Source: Hoplostethus atlanticus (lineage: Eukaryota; Chordata; Actinopteri; Trachichthyiformes; Trachichthyidae). Taken from it: a stretch of 64,000 nucleotides of DNA. The stretch is taken from positions 1,508,501-1,572,500 of the forward strand of contig JAXDDX010000016.1 in NCBI GenBank assembly GCA_034670405.1. Direction: 5' to 3'. The notes beneath the pieces were generated by a model, which was not told the origin of the DNA, searched no databases, and was given only the letters and a program-made list of their open reading frames with translations. Made by a program: the position numbers and the translations under genes. Positions 1-11,804 of the stretch are shown in pieces (within the stretch, counting starts at the first letter, position 1; each line of letters begins with the position of its first letter).

Positions 1-536
1 GTGGCAGTCTGCTTTAGGAATCACACCAGTATGTTGGAGCTGATACACTGAAACCAGATTGCATAAAATATCTCAGAAGAGGCGGTGTAATGTCACAGCT
101 AAGAACAGTTCAGAACGACATTAAAGCATCTGAACTGGAGTTGAAAAGGATATTAATTGGTGAAAAAAAGATTTGTGGATTCACAGATAGGAGGTGCAAC
201 ATTCGGCCCATCTCCCTGTCAATAATTTGGTCAACAAACTGGCATAAGTCTTTTAAAGGGCTACTAACGCCATCATGATAACTCTGCAGATCACTGTTAA
301 CATTCAGGGATTTATAGTGCAATTCAATGTGGAGCAAATTGGCCATCAGTCACCGTTACCGAGTGAATCATATAATCATTATTACAATATCGCTTTACAT
401 TTATTACTACCAGTGGTGCAGTGGGCTGTAATTATTACACAATGTGAGACCTCAGATTGTACAGTGAATGCATCGGGTACAGCTTGCGATTTGACAGCGA
501 CCTGCTGCCGGTCTGGCTGTGACAGGTGCCTGTTAC

Positions 537-671
537 CTGCTGGTATTCCCAGCTGTCAGGGACGAAGATGCTGTCTCTCATCTGCATGGTGAGGTCCAGC
601 CGGGGGAGGGCGTGACACACTCTCACCCACAGCGAAGGGGTGTAGCTGGGCACCGTTGTCATGGCAGCCAT
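537..671 (-). CDS. ttyh1: ttyh1, first coding exon (gene continues off the left edge)
   Basis: This is the N-terminal coding exon of a Tweety-homologue protein, a family of multi-pass plasma-membrane proteins linked to volume-regulated anion currents and cell adhesion, mainly in neural tissue. The exon encodes 45 residues including YTPSLWVRVCHALPRLDL and FVPDSWEYQQ. This matches the TTYH N-terminus (PxxWVxxxHxLPR...F.P...EYQQ) that precedes the first membrane segment. It ends at a minus-strand donor (CAG|GTAACA, donor bases 535-536). A good acceptor just upstream (CCCACAG, exon edge 701) leaves a short 5' leader. Two in-frame ATGs are possible, at 671-669 (MAAM...) and 662-660 (MTTV...); I use the longer. 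Synteny with leng9, leng8 and cdc42ep5 supports TTYH1 over TTYH2 or TTYH3. The remaining exons lie beyond position 1; positions 1-536 are intron. Confidence 0.85.
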
Positions 672-701
672 TCTCTACTGCCAAACGTACCCTCCTCCAC
701 C

Positions 702-2802
702 CTGTGGGAGGGAGGAGAGAGGAGTCAGAGCAACCAACCAGTAGGATGTAAAGTATGGAAAGAGGAAAGGAAGGAGGGAACAGCGAAGGTCTTCCCCAGC
801 CCATGGCAGAGCTGAGAGGACAGAGAGGTCACTGCTAGCACTGTGGCTAGAGGTCCCTGCCTCCCAGCCACTGTGAAGACAATTTATGACCAGTGAGCAC
901 CTGAGCAGAGTAAAGGTTGAAATGTCAGCAATGCTTACTTGAAATTAACTCTAAGGAGCGTAAATCAGTACACACACCTCGCTCAGAGAGGAGGCCGAAG
1001 AGTGTAGTTCAGGTTAGTGCTTTACCTGTAATAGTTCAGGTAAAGACTTCACTGATCTTAGATCTGTGCCTGAGGGCAACATCAACCAAGAAGAAGCCCA
1101 GAGGATTAAATAAAACATAAATCAATGAATAGATGAAGTCGTCTATTCCTCCGCATTAATATTAGTAGGATCACAACCACCTGTCCCTATCCTTTCTTTA
1201 TGAAGACTTATGAGAAATAAAGGAAGAATAGTCTTCTTTTGATAAACTGTGATGTGTTGCATCAACACAGAATAGCCAGGCACACAGGGAGATTACCTTA
1301 CCATCTACAATATCGCTTGGCTACTAATCACAAACCTCTCTCTTAACCCTTTTAAAAAGGGGAGCATACTATAGGAACAGCACGGATTATATAAGGGATA
1401 TATGGGGGCTTTGAAGTAGTCTTCACAGCAGAATATACACAGGAGAAAAACAGGGTATATATGGGGTACAAGGAAGGATGCATTTGGCCGCCTTCATAGC
1501 CCCACTCCAACATCACACTCTGCTTAGTGCTCAGCATCTCCTACTACAGCTAGTCAAGGGCAAGAAAGTAGGGTAAATACAAAGGGCAAATCCAGTTAGC
1601 CCCAACGCACACTGGAATCCTCATTACAATGAGAGCGGAGGGGGGACAGAGGGGGAGATAGAGGGGGAGATAGAGCATTGTAGGCCTATGACAGTGGTTG
1701 TGTAGATTAAGAGAATATCAGAGCTTTACTGTTTAAGAGGGTTTCAAGACAGCTTAAGAGAGGAGAGCACTGAGACGATCATTCACAACAACAGCACTGA
1801 AGCTTGGATAGAAAGGGTTACACAGCACAGCTCAATGCTGATGATACCAAATGATACCAAATGATACCAGAGGATACAATTCTGCATCTGAGTCTGACAG
1901 GGTTCAGTCATATCAGATGAAAGCCTGTATTGGGTGTTACTGTCTTTGAATGCAGCTGTTATTCATTCAGTACAGCATTCTGCATTGTTGAAGCTTACTA
2001 CTACCCCTATTGACTCACAACATAGTGGCGCCGACGCGTACAACCACCGCCATATAATTGCGTATGATAACGTGTATGGTAAAAGTTTTGGATTAGATTA
2101 AGAGCTTTATTGGTCCTCAGATGCAGATGCACCCATACAAGGCGCCATGACAGAGGGAGTGCAGACATAACAAGAAGACATTTCACACAGTGTAAGAAAA
2201 AGTGTGTGATTCAGTAGACTGTCACAGTCAATGCCAGACAATTTCCCATTCAGATTCAGGGGCGGTTATGGCTCAGAACAAGTTAATAGCTCGCCCACAG
2301 GCCCAACAGGGCAGCTCTAAGCCCATTACAATAAGCCTGTTCACCTTAATGGTTCCAGCAGCCCAACTGTCACAAATCAAATCAATGCCAGCACTCCATT
2401 TCCCTTATTAAAATTGTGGTGAACATAATGGTTTACACGCTGTGAGCCATGCATCCATCAGCCACACAGCAACAGTGTCAACAGACCTGTCCTTACTGTA
2501 GTCCGGTGTGGTAATGTTCACTTTTCACAGTCACATATCAACCCTATCAACATTTGATGCATGCCCTCATGATCACTTATCTTGGGTTCAGCATGAGAGA
2601 GGAGGTTATTAAATTAGATGTATTATAGGAATTTGATTTAGGCAAGACTACAAGGCCTATTTGTCAGACTCTGGAGAGGGTAAGAGCTTTTTGATTTTGG
2701 CCAAAGTGAGAATAAAAACGCAATAGCAAAGCATAATTGGTCACCAATGAAGTAGAGTAAAATAAAAAGAAAAACACATCCTTTGACAATGATCATTTGA
2801 CA

Positions 2803-2834
<32 letters not shown>

Positions 2835-4513
2835 TTTTTTGTGAGAGAAATGTTGACACATGCATTCTAGCTCATCATGTTAGCAGCACACAACATATAA
2901 AACCTATGAAACAATTAGATAAGATAACTAAAATAAAGGCCTGGATCAATAGTCTGACTGCAAGTTACATACCCTGAAAGTCATCTTCCTGTGATATCAC
3001 TCCTGGCAGATGAAGACAACAACATTAATTCAATTAAGATGTACAGCTGAGGAAAAACACATCACTGTCATGTCATGTCAAAATGTAGGTATAGGTAGGA
3101 TTGTACTGCAACCCAGAAAATTATTGAGGCAACCTAATGGGTTTGGGGTGGGAGTGAGGGGGTTGCAGTCCCGGAGCAGCAGTTACTCAGCAGTTGTCAA
3201 AGAAAGGAAGCCTCAAGTTGACGTGATGTCTCCTGCCAGCTTGTTATCATGCCAGTTACCATTGCGTAACTGAAGGCAAATAAATGTGATTTTGAGCTCA
3301 CTGGATGGAGGGAGAAGAGAGAGGGAGAGACAAGGAGAGAGTTGGAGAAGAAACCACTGCCTCTAACCCAACCATGCCTTTTGAAAGAGAAACAAAGCAG
3401 GAGAATAATTCTGGATTCGCCCTCATTGTTCTGTCTGCACTGAGCTCAGACATCCTTGGGAGTGGAATCAGTTGAAAGAGTATGAGACTCCATAATGTCT
3501 GAATGTACAGAACGAGGCCATTTTGTAAGGCAGCTAATGAGAAAAGGCTGAAGACGGGAGGCATGTCTTCCAGCTGGGTATAACACAGTGAAATCAGCTC
3601 CTCTTCTATCTTTATTTACATTATGTTGTGACCACGCAATTCTATGAATCAGAGGATACGAATAATGTAGTCAATCTGCAGCTGAAATGATGCGTTTCCA
3701 ATATGCTTCATAAAATCTGTTATGTTTCAGATTAATAAATAATTATCAAACGGCCACTTAATGACACTCTTAATGACTGTAATTTATAAGACAGCATTAC
3801 AGCCTAGTGACACCACAGAAGCTCCATATGAGAGATTAATTAACAGCCATTAGTGTATGAGGTTGCCTTTAGTATATAAGCACCCGTCTGCTTTATACAT
3901 GACATAGGAACAGTAGAATGTATTAGAGAAAATTTCTCAAAGATTTCTCAAATTTCAAGTGAAATTCAAAATTTGATTTTCAATTTGCAATCCTCTGCAG
4001 AAATGTCCAGTTCTAACAATCTACCCTGAAAGTGAGTGCAACCTAGCGTAGGTAAGTGAGTGCAGCTCATAGTCAATAAGTCAGTGCAAATCGGTGCTTT
4101 GATGTGTGCAAGAGTCCAACATGACAAGTTGATGGTGACAAAATGCTTCCACACTACTGACCTAATTGGCAAACCTATACAGAACAAAATGTTAAATTGT
4201 TTTGGAGATTAAGCCAATAGTCCAGAGACATTCAGTCAACATGGAATAATGTTATGTTGTCCCTATTTTTGGTTTTGTGGAAAACCAATAGATGCATTCA
4301 AAACATAACAGCACCAAAGTAACAATTAAATTTCATTTTAAAAGGGAAATATTTAATTTCAACATTCATGCAGCATGGTGTTTGAGAAATAAGCATAGAT
4401 CCAAATTGGTAATACATACATGAATCCATTTCACTTGAATGATCATTAATTTTTGTGACCACAAAAACAATTAAGCCATAATGAAGGACTGACAGGAGAG
4501 ATCGGTGCCTTAC
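702..4513 (-). other. Probable ttyh1 5' intron; no gene seen
   Basis: I see no coding exon in this 3.8 kb. It holds a short 10-bp tandem repeat (ATGATACCAA, about three copies, 1838-1867), a G/A-rich minisatellite (1635-1675) and a TAA trinucleotide repeat (about 2803-2834). A minus-strand GTAAGG donor-like site occurs near 1302 without a supporting open frame. Short open frames here have no recognisable domain. Confidence 0.5.
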
Positions 4514-4800
4514 CTCTGACTGTTGTGTTGGGAGGGTTCTCTCTTTCTGTCTTCTCCTGCTCTTCTCTGGGTTCCGTGAAATATTTACCCACTCAAAGAG
4601 GTGTACTGCCAGCCGTCAACGCTTGATGCTCTTGAAAAAAAATCATCCTGAAAAACTGGCTTGGAGACATGCCAAAATGGTGTCAAAATGAAACAAACAA
4701 GACGGGGAAAAAAGACAATAAGTCTTGTGGATTTTGAAATATTAAATAGCCAATAATTGTATGGTTGTCTGGTCACAGTGGAGAGGTGCTTGTGCTGATG
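4514..4800 (-). other. ttyh1: Probable ttyh1 5'UTR exon and promoter region
   Basis: On the minus strand a strong donor (GTCAGAG|GTAAGGC, exon edge 4514) follows a purine-rich stretch with no convincing open frame. This fits an untranslated first exon that would splice to the coding exon at 537-701. The right-hand edge is a guess; the transcription start probably lies near or within the GA microsatellite just upstream. The assignment to ttyh1 rests on strand and position only. Confidence 0.4.
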
Positions 4801-4828
4801 GATGAGAGAGGAGCTCTCAGTGAGAGCA

Positions 4829-4830
<2 letters not shown>

Positions 4831-4876
<46 letters not shown>
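4831..4876. repeat. (GA)n microsatellite
   Basis: About 23 GA dinucleotides, interrupted once by a GC, lie close to the inferred ttyh1 transcription start. The tract is read directly from the sequence. Confidence 0.95.
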
Positions 4877-4899
4877 GGATTAAGATTGAGGAGACACTC

Positions 4900-5823
4900 C
4901 TAAGGGACGTTGTGTTGTAGCCTTTCGTAGCTGAACGCCCAGGCGACTTCCTAACAAGGCAGCGACACGATATTGCCCAAAGATAATTAATCCGTTAACG
5001 GGGATTAGGGGGTCTCTCCCCTCACTCACTTCATAGTGAGAGATACCAGAGACACACTTCTAATGCCGACCCCCATCAATATCCACATCCAAATCCACAT
5101 TCCCATCAACCTGACCAATCTCTGTCAGAGTACCAGACTAAAGCCTAACCAGAATATTGAGACAAAGATGACAATTACAAAAAAATAGTGAAATAGAGAT
5201 TTAAAAATCCACTCACATATTGGTGGCAAAAGAGTGAGCTCCTGCCACTGTTTGGCTGCGATGAGAAGAGAGCCAGCGTGAGGTGGAGATGCACATAAAA
5301 TTAGACAGAGGCGAATAAGCACACATAGATGGATATGAGGGGGTGGGGGGTGCGAGGAGAAAGCGACATAAAATACTGTGAGTAGAAAAAAATGTGGATT
5401 CTCAACCGGGCAGTGAGAAAGGTTGAGGGAGAGAGAGGGAGGGAGAGATGGAGTGAGCACTGAATAGAGAGGGCAATAGATTTGTAGGCAAAACCAGTTT
5501 CCAGTGAAGGCTGCAAAATGGCATCAACACTGATTCAATATTTATCAGGAAAAGGAAAATGTGCAATGACAGGTGGAGAAAAAGAATGTGATGTTCTCTG
5601 GGTGAGTTGGCTGACAAAGGAGAGCAAGAAAGAGTAAAAGAGTATGGTGTTTGTCTGCCGATGGAGGAAGGGGGGCAGAAGAGAGAGAGCGCAAGAGGGA
5701 GGGGGCGGTGTTAGTTTTTCTGTGTCACTGAAAGGGAGTGGGGGAGGGGAGGCAGAGAGATAATGCCAGCAAGGAAGCAAACAGCAGAGAGCCACAGAGC
5801 ATACTCACTGACTCATATATGTA

Positions 5824-5886
<63 letters not shown>

Positions 5887-6040
5887 TAGGAGGAAATGGG
5901 GGAAAGAGACGGAAAATTATATTATGTATGCAAGAGTTACTCAGAGAGCGTTTACTCAGCCTCCGTGTCTCTGCATGTTAGACCACAGCACGGCAACAGT
6001 ACCACATCCAGGTCATCCATCACACCACTGATGAAATATC
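4900..6040. other. Intergenic spacer between ttyh1 and leng9
   Basis: The interval is purine-rich on the plus strand, especially 5380-5780, with no recognisable exon. Its open frames are low-complexity readings of GA/CT-rich DNA. A minus-strand ATTAAA (plus TTTAAT at about 6074) could end the leng9 transcript. Confidence 0.6.
5825..5885. repeat. (TG)n microsatellite
   Basis: A run of about 30 uninterrupted TG units lies in the ttyh1-leng9 spacer. The overlapping VCVCVC open frames are translations of this repeat and are not genes. Confidence 0.98.
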
Positions 6041-6548
6041 ACCACTCACAGGATTTAAAATAACCAATTAAATATTTAATGTCCTTGACAATCCAGTGGT
6101 CATAATTCATTGTAAGAGCATACAAATTCATTGTTCCCGTGGCATACAATCCATACAATATTCATATAAAACAGATTCGATAAATCATGGAATTATGAGC
6201 TTCAGAATACAGCTACTTTGATGAACTACAATTACAAATACAATTAATTCCCTTATACATATTACTACACAAGCCTTTAAAGCATGTGTATGTGTCCTGT
6301 ACTACTATAAAAGATGAAGTGTAAAGTGTTAATAGTAAGTATAGATATAATTATCTTTAATAGTGCACCTCAAAGTTCAATCAAATTTAAAAAAATGTAC
6401 CCAGCAAAGGCAAAGACATGAAGTTTGGTAAATGAGGCACCATGGCCAGTGCAAATCTAGCTCATAAGAATTGCACCCAGTCATTTATAGGGAACATGCA
6501 GACATGTATAGGCATGTGAAATTGCACACAGAGATTAACACCTGTCTA

Positions 6549-9500
6549 TCATCGAAGTGTTACTGTACACAAGATCTCATAAAAATCACCATCCTCCCAA
6601 AACGTCTTACCCATGGCACACAGGTGTAAGGTGTTCACTGGCAAACGGCCAAAATTTAAACCCTTACCCAGCCTCAAGTTCCACACCCCCTCAAAAACCC
6701 TTTCTCCCTCCCCGTCCTGTACCTTGGCCAGGGTGAGATGGTAGCGTGGGTTGAAGGAGTGCCTGTGGAGCCAGCCCTCCTTCCTGAAGGCCTCCTGTAG
6801 GCCACTGTTGAGCTGCTGGAGATGGAGCTGAGGCTGGGGGCTCAGGTAGAGCACTCTCCCATTGAAATGTTTCAGCTTCAGGGGGAAGGACACAGCCACT
6901 GGGGGGTTGCGATCCAGATGGGCAAAGCGTCGGAGGATCTCCCCAGCGGCGGCCACCTCTGCTGGGCCAGGCAGCACCAGGAGGCACATAGTGACATGGA
7001 GGGAAGAGGACAACACCCAGTGAGGGGCAGAGGAAGGCAGAAGGGAGATGACCTCCTCCTGCAACCGTTGGAAACAGGAGAGGATAGTGGGAGTGTTGGC
7101 TCTGAAGGTGATGAAGTGAGTGGGCTGTTTTTTAGGTCGCCAACCACCACTCTTCTCTTCTCGCTGCTCCAGAGGCACTGGTGGACACTGGTCAGTGTGA
7201 GGTTCTTCAAGATGACTCTGTGTGTTATACCGGAGGTGGATAAAAGAGCTTCACTATGCTTAACATGTACTGTAATAGCAGAGCAAGGACGTTAGAACAA
7301 AAATGATTTCAGGGTGAATGTGCTGTACCCACCTGATCTTCAACATTGCCTTCCCAGCTTGCCTTGCATTCTTTCCAAGTCTCTCCCTGACACTCCCCTT
7401 TTCCTGCCTCTCCCTCTCTTTGGGATAAGGACATTTGGTCTGTTAAAGTCCGAAGTCTAAAATAAAAACAGGAGAATGTAATTACTCAGAAGGCAGACCA
7501 CTACTTTGTAATGCTGCTCACCAAGTTTCAGCTTTCATGCTTCAATTCAACCGACTGTCCACAGTGAAAGTGCATAGAAAATAAAGGCACTCTTCTCTAC
7601 ATGAATATTTGAAATGTCTAAATGAAGATCAGACCCAGTTAGAGTATCCTCCACAGCTGGCTTAGATTCTCCTCCTGCTTCCTGTTGTCCCCGAGGAGTG
7701 CTTCTTGTGTAATTTAGAGCTGGTTGTGATGACTCAGGAGCGGGAGTATTCATCTCATTCTGCTTCTCCTTCAGGTGTGTGTCAGTAAAGGCAGACTCCT
7801 CTGTTTCGCTCTCTACCTGCCCGCTGACAGCAGGTGGCTGGTCTTCTGTTGTTTCAAGGGGGGCTTGAGTGTAAACATTAAGGGTTTGTTAGTGCAAATT
7901 TCATAGTGTGTGCAGGCTTTTGTTCTAAACTTGTGTGTAGTGTGTGTGTGTGTGTGTGCAGGGTGGGGTGGCTGAAATACCGTAAGTCTTCTCTTACCCT
8001 CTACTTCCTCTTCCCCTCCAAAGGGGGGAGCCAGAGATTGACCGGTGGAGCCAAACACCCTGTCAGTTCTGCTGTTGCGGTCCCAGACGCGGTGCCCTCT
8101 GTAGGTGAAGTACTGGATCCTGTGTCTGGGCAGGGCCAGTTCAGCAGAGTAGTCACAGTCGCAGGGGTCGGTGTCCCAGTTGAACTCAGAGAAGGGGCGC
8201 TCCAGCACCCCAAGGAAGCGGTCCACATACCCCACTACAAATTGTGACGCCTCCACGAATGGATCCCACAGGATCCGAGAGATGACCTCATCCGCTGTAC
8301 GCATGCGAGGCTTTTTGTTCAGTTCTGGGGGAGAGAAAGATACAGAGATCGATAGAAAGAGAAAGAATGAGAGCACCAACAAGAGTTTTGACTAAGCTCA
8401 TCAGTTATCATCATTAGATGACTGAGGAAACTTGTGGAGCTTTACCTTTTCCCTCAGTGTCTTCTGGTTTTGTGGCTTTATTCACTTTGCCTTTCTTTTT
8501 CTTGTTTTTTCCCACCTTTTCTCCATCCTGCTTGTCACTGTCATTTTCAGGAAAAACAGCCACTGAATCATCTAATGATGGGCTGCTAAGTAAGGAGAGA
8601 AAAGGGAGAGAATGGAGGGAGGGATATGGAAGGGAGACATGATAAAAAAGAAAAGCAAAGGGATATTTCCAATTCCATTTCACCCATTCACCTCCATGTG
8701 GGGTATCTGATCTTTTTCTTTGTTGTAGTATTGCATGATAAGTACATGGTTAGACTGTATCAACGTCAGTCTGCTATATGAGCAGTGAACTACTGAAGAT
8801 TTCTCTGTCACCAGGTAGAGCCTAGCTGATTGCCATCCGTCTGATGCTGGCAGCTATAATACAATATATTTTCATGTTTATTAAAAAAGAAGTTAAGTAG
8901 ATGTCTAGAATTGAATTAAATAATTAAAAGCTCTGCGGTATCCTGCTGGTGAGGATGCTGGCCAGGGTAAGGGAACAGACCTGTGAGACAGACGACATCT
9001 GTGGCCAAAACGGCACTTTCCCAACAGGAAAAACTGGCACACACCGACTCCCTCCTCCCGTTCTGCTGACTCTGTCAATGATAGAGAGACAGGAACAGAG
9101 GAGAGAGAGAGAGTGTTAAATAAATTCAGTTCTAGACAGAAGTCTTTCAATCATGAATTACATGAGCAGATGAATTACAACATTTATTAACACAGAATAC
9201 AATACAATACAATACTATACTATACTGAGCTCAGGAGAGATACACACACATGGGTATGGTATGCGGATCTCTGTCAGAGAAGCCTCTGAACAGAGATTAT
9301 AAAGCTAAGGATAAAAAGGGGGGGTAGCTTCTAACACACTAACACAGTAGTCTCTAAACAAGGGGCTATTTCTACAAGGGGGGGTTACTTCTACACATCT
9401 GCAAGATCACTCTGATAGTTTGGTCTGAACAATGTGTGCTATGTGAAAGTGTCATGGGCAAGGGCTCTCCTGTGCCCCTCATGGGACTGGCCTTCTAGTA

Positions 9501-11804
9501 TGGTTTATGTGACTCCTGACCTATGGCCCACCGGGCCCTTAGTCAGGGCCTAGTGTCATGTATGAACTTCTGTACCAGAACACAAAACACTTTCACATAT
9601 GCCCACCTCAATCATGTTACTCCTAAAAACTATACTAAGGATACAAAATCAACACATGATACATAAATTCTTCCACAGAGAGGGAGAGCTAAAGTAGCAG
9701 AGGTAGGCCTATAAATGAGCAATATGGATTCTACATCTTAAGGACCTCAACAAAATGGTAAAGTCAAACTATAGATTTTGGCCAAGGCAGTCCAGACAGC
9801 CTAGTCCTTCTGTAGCTCCCAACATGTCAAATTACAAATGTTTACATGATCACTCCACAGATAAACTCCCACTCCTACATCACATTTGGCTAAATAATGT
9901 TTAGTGATTGAACTGAGCCTAAAGGCACATATTTTAGGATGTCGGCCATAGAGTGCTCCATGTGTCTGGGGCCTGGTTCCAGGTAGAGAGTACAGCAGTC
10001 ATGCAAAACATCTCCACAAGATCAATCAGCCAGACCAAGGTGGATGAGATGGATTAAGAGGTAGTCAACCAGAGGGTGGAGCTCAACCTCACCAACGGCA
10101 AACTAGTTTCAGAAGCATAAGGTGGTCCAAGTGGAAAGGGCCAATGAATGTAATCTTAAAATGTCATCATGTAAAAAAATGTGTTCTTTCATATTACTGT
10201 GGAAACTGTTACATCTCTTCGCAGCCATTAAAAGCCAGACTGAAGAAAATTATTAGAAAGATTTTGAATAATTTCATCAAAATGCTGACACTATAAATAA
10301 ATTAAGTCAGAAGTAAAGTAAGAAGAATCATTCACTTTCAACTTTTGACTAAGACAGTAATCTTTAAAATGTCTTGTAGTCCTGGGGGCCAGGCTAGTAT
10401 CAGTGAGAGCCAGATGGATGAGAGAGAGTTTGCAGGTATAAAATATGAAATTATGACTATGAAGGCTTTTGAAATAGCCTTTGAGTAACTCAGTCAAACT
10501 CTATACAGTTATTGATGAGTTTTGTTCCATCTGCAAACAGTCACAGCTTTTTAGCAGCATAGATAGGTGGTAAATGCTGTTACTCTAGAGATAGAGATTG
10601 GGGTTATGATCCTAATCACCTGATGAACTTAGTCTGATAATTTAACTTAACTTAACTGATGCTACAATTCAAATCATAGATACTTCATTAATCCCAAATC
10701 CGAAATTGGTGGTGTACAAAGATGTGTATAATACTATTTATACACCATTTATTCACTCTGCAATACACTTATAGAAATTGTAACAGGTGGTCATTACTCA
10801 CTGACATTATGGTATTCAAATGTCAGCCAAGCAATTACTATGCAGTTGCTTAAACTCCATCACATACCAACACACCCTGCAACACAATGTCCAGAAAAAT
10901 AACTGACTGTGACTCACACTTCTAATTCTTTTATTATTAACTGTTTTCCCGCTAACCAAGATCGCACTTGCTGGCAGTGATAGTCTGGAACATAAGCAGA
11001 CTTCATGACTACAAGGGCTTCTCAGATGACCAGTCTCTCAACTGGTGCCAGAGTATGAGAAGGAATTTCAGTCTAGCCCTTACATAGTTCATGTCTAATA
11101 TCTGACTCTGATCCCAGTGACACTAGAGGGAGTAGAAGCATAGACAGTTACATCTACTCCTGATACGGGAACTGGAGATACACTACATGGCCAAAGGTAT
11201 GTGGACACCTGCTCGTCAAACATCTCATTCCAAAATCATGGGCATTATAATGGAGTTGGTCCCCCCTTTGCTGCTATAACAGCCTCCGCTCTTCTGGGAG
11301 GGCTTCCCACGAGATTTTGGAACATTGCTGTGGGGATTTCCTTCCATTCAGCCACAAAGAACAAAGTAACAAAGGAATCTATCAGACTCTTTAATTACTG
11401 GGTCTGGGTTGATTTCTGAGAAAACTTTATAACACTGGCCCATTCCACTGATCTCAATATACTGAGGTACTATGTATATATCACAATCTCTTCACTCAAC
11501 TCACTTCCTCATTATATGAACTTGTCTTTCAAATGTCTCTAACGAAGAGGATAGCCTTTTCATAGATAGATTTCATAGACCAGAGTAGTAGTAACAGTAG
11601 TGATAGCATTTTATTGTATAATTCTGTGTAAAACTGAAAAGATGCTTCACCTGCTGTGGTCACCAATGTGTCTTTGCCATCTTTATGGCCAGCTGGCACC
11701 TCTGTCTCCTGACTGGTTGTGTCGGTCAGATAGGTGGATCTCAAATTGCCATCTTTCTGCTCCTCTGGTGAATCTAGGGGCACCGCTGACCCATTTGAAG
11801 CCAT
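6549..11804 (-). CDS. leng9: leng9: CCCH zinc finger, MJ1316/DUF504 and 2H phosphoesterase-like protein
   Basis: Orthologue of leukocyte receptor cluster member 9. Exon 1 is 11804-11651 (MASNGSAVPL...). Exon 2 (9071-8981) encodes a CCCH finger, C-x7-C-x5-C-x3-H (CQFFLLGKCRFGHRCRLSH). Exon 3 is a Lys/Glu-rich linker (8585-8446). Exon 4 (8324-7998) carries the MJ1316/DUF504 RNA-end-recognition domain (RMRTADEVISRILWDP...YFTYRGHRVWDR). One or two linker exons follow: about 7863 or 7845 down to about 7570-7640, and 7456-7333. The last exon (7187-6549) is the AKAP7-like 2H phosphoesterase domain with both HxT motifs, LHVTMCL and YHLTLAK. Phases agree except at the 3' end of the fifth exon, where no good donor gives the needed phase. 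The likely role is RNA binding and RNA-end chemistry; the true substrate is unknown to me. The gene is head-to-head with flcn. Confidence 0.88.
9072..11650 (-). other. leng9 intron 1 with repeat remnants
   Basis: This 2.6 kb intron contains an (AATAC)n-like tract (9196-9226), a remnant resembling fish non-LTR retrotransposon ends (TAGATACTTCATTAATCCC, about 10678-10696) and a truncated Tc1-like element (11181-11357). No exon was recognised. Confidence 0.6.
11181..11357 (+). mobile_element. Truncated Tc1/mariner-like non-autonomous element
   Basis: The segment begins CACTACATGGCCAAAGGTAT and continues with the text I recognise from a very common fish DNA-transposon repeat (GTGGACACCTGCTCGTC... 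CATTCCAAAATCATGGG... TTCCATTCAGCCACAA). It stops without a matching terminal inverted repeat, so it is a 5' fragment. The preceding base pair is TA, as expected for Tc1-type insertion. The family name is from memory. Confidence 0.75.

Noticed and set aside
1250..1345. Possible ttyh1 exon before a minus-strand GTAAGG near 1302
   Set aside because: No open frame or family similarity upstream of the donor-like site.
5738..6031. Open frames translating to long VCVCVC runs
   Set aside because: They are translations of the (TG)n microsatellite.
7906..8247. Plus-strand open frame over leng9 exon 4
   Set aside because: It is the antisense shadow of the DUF504-domain exon; the minus strand carries the conserved protein.
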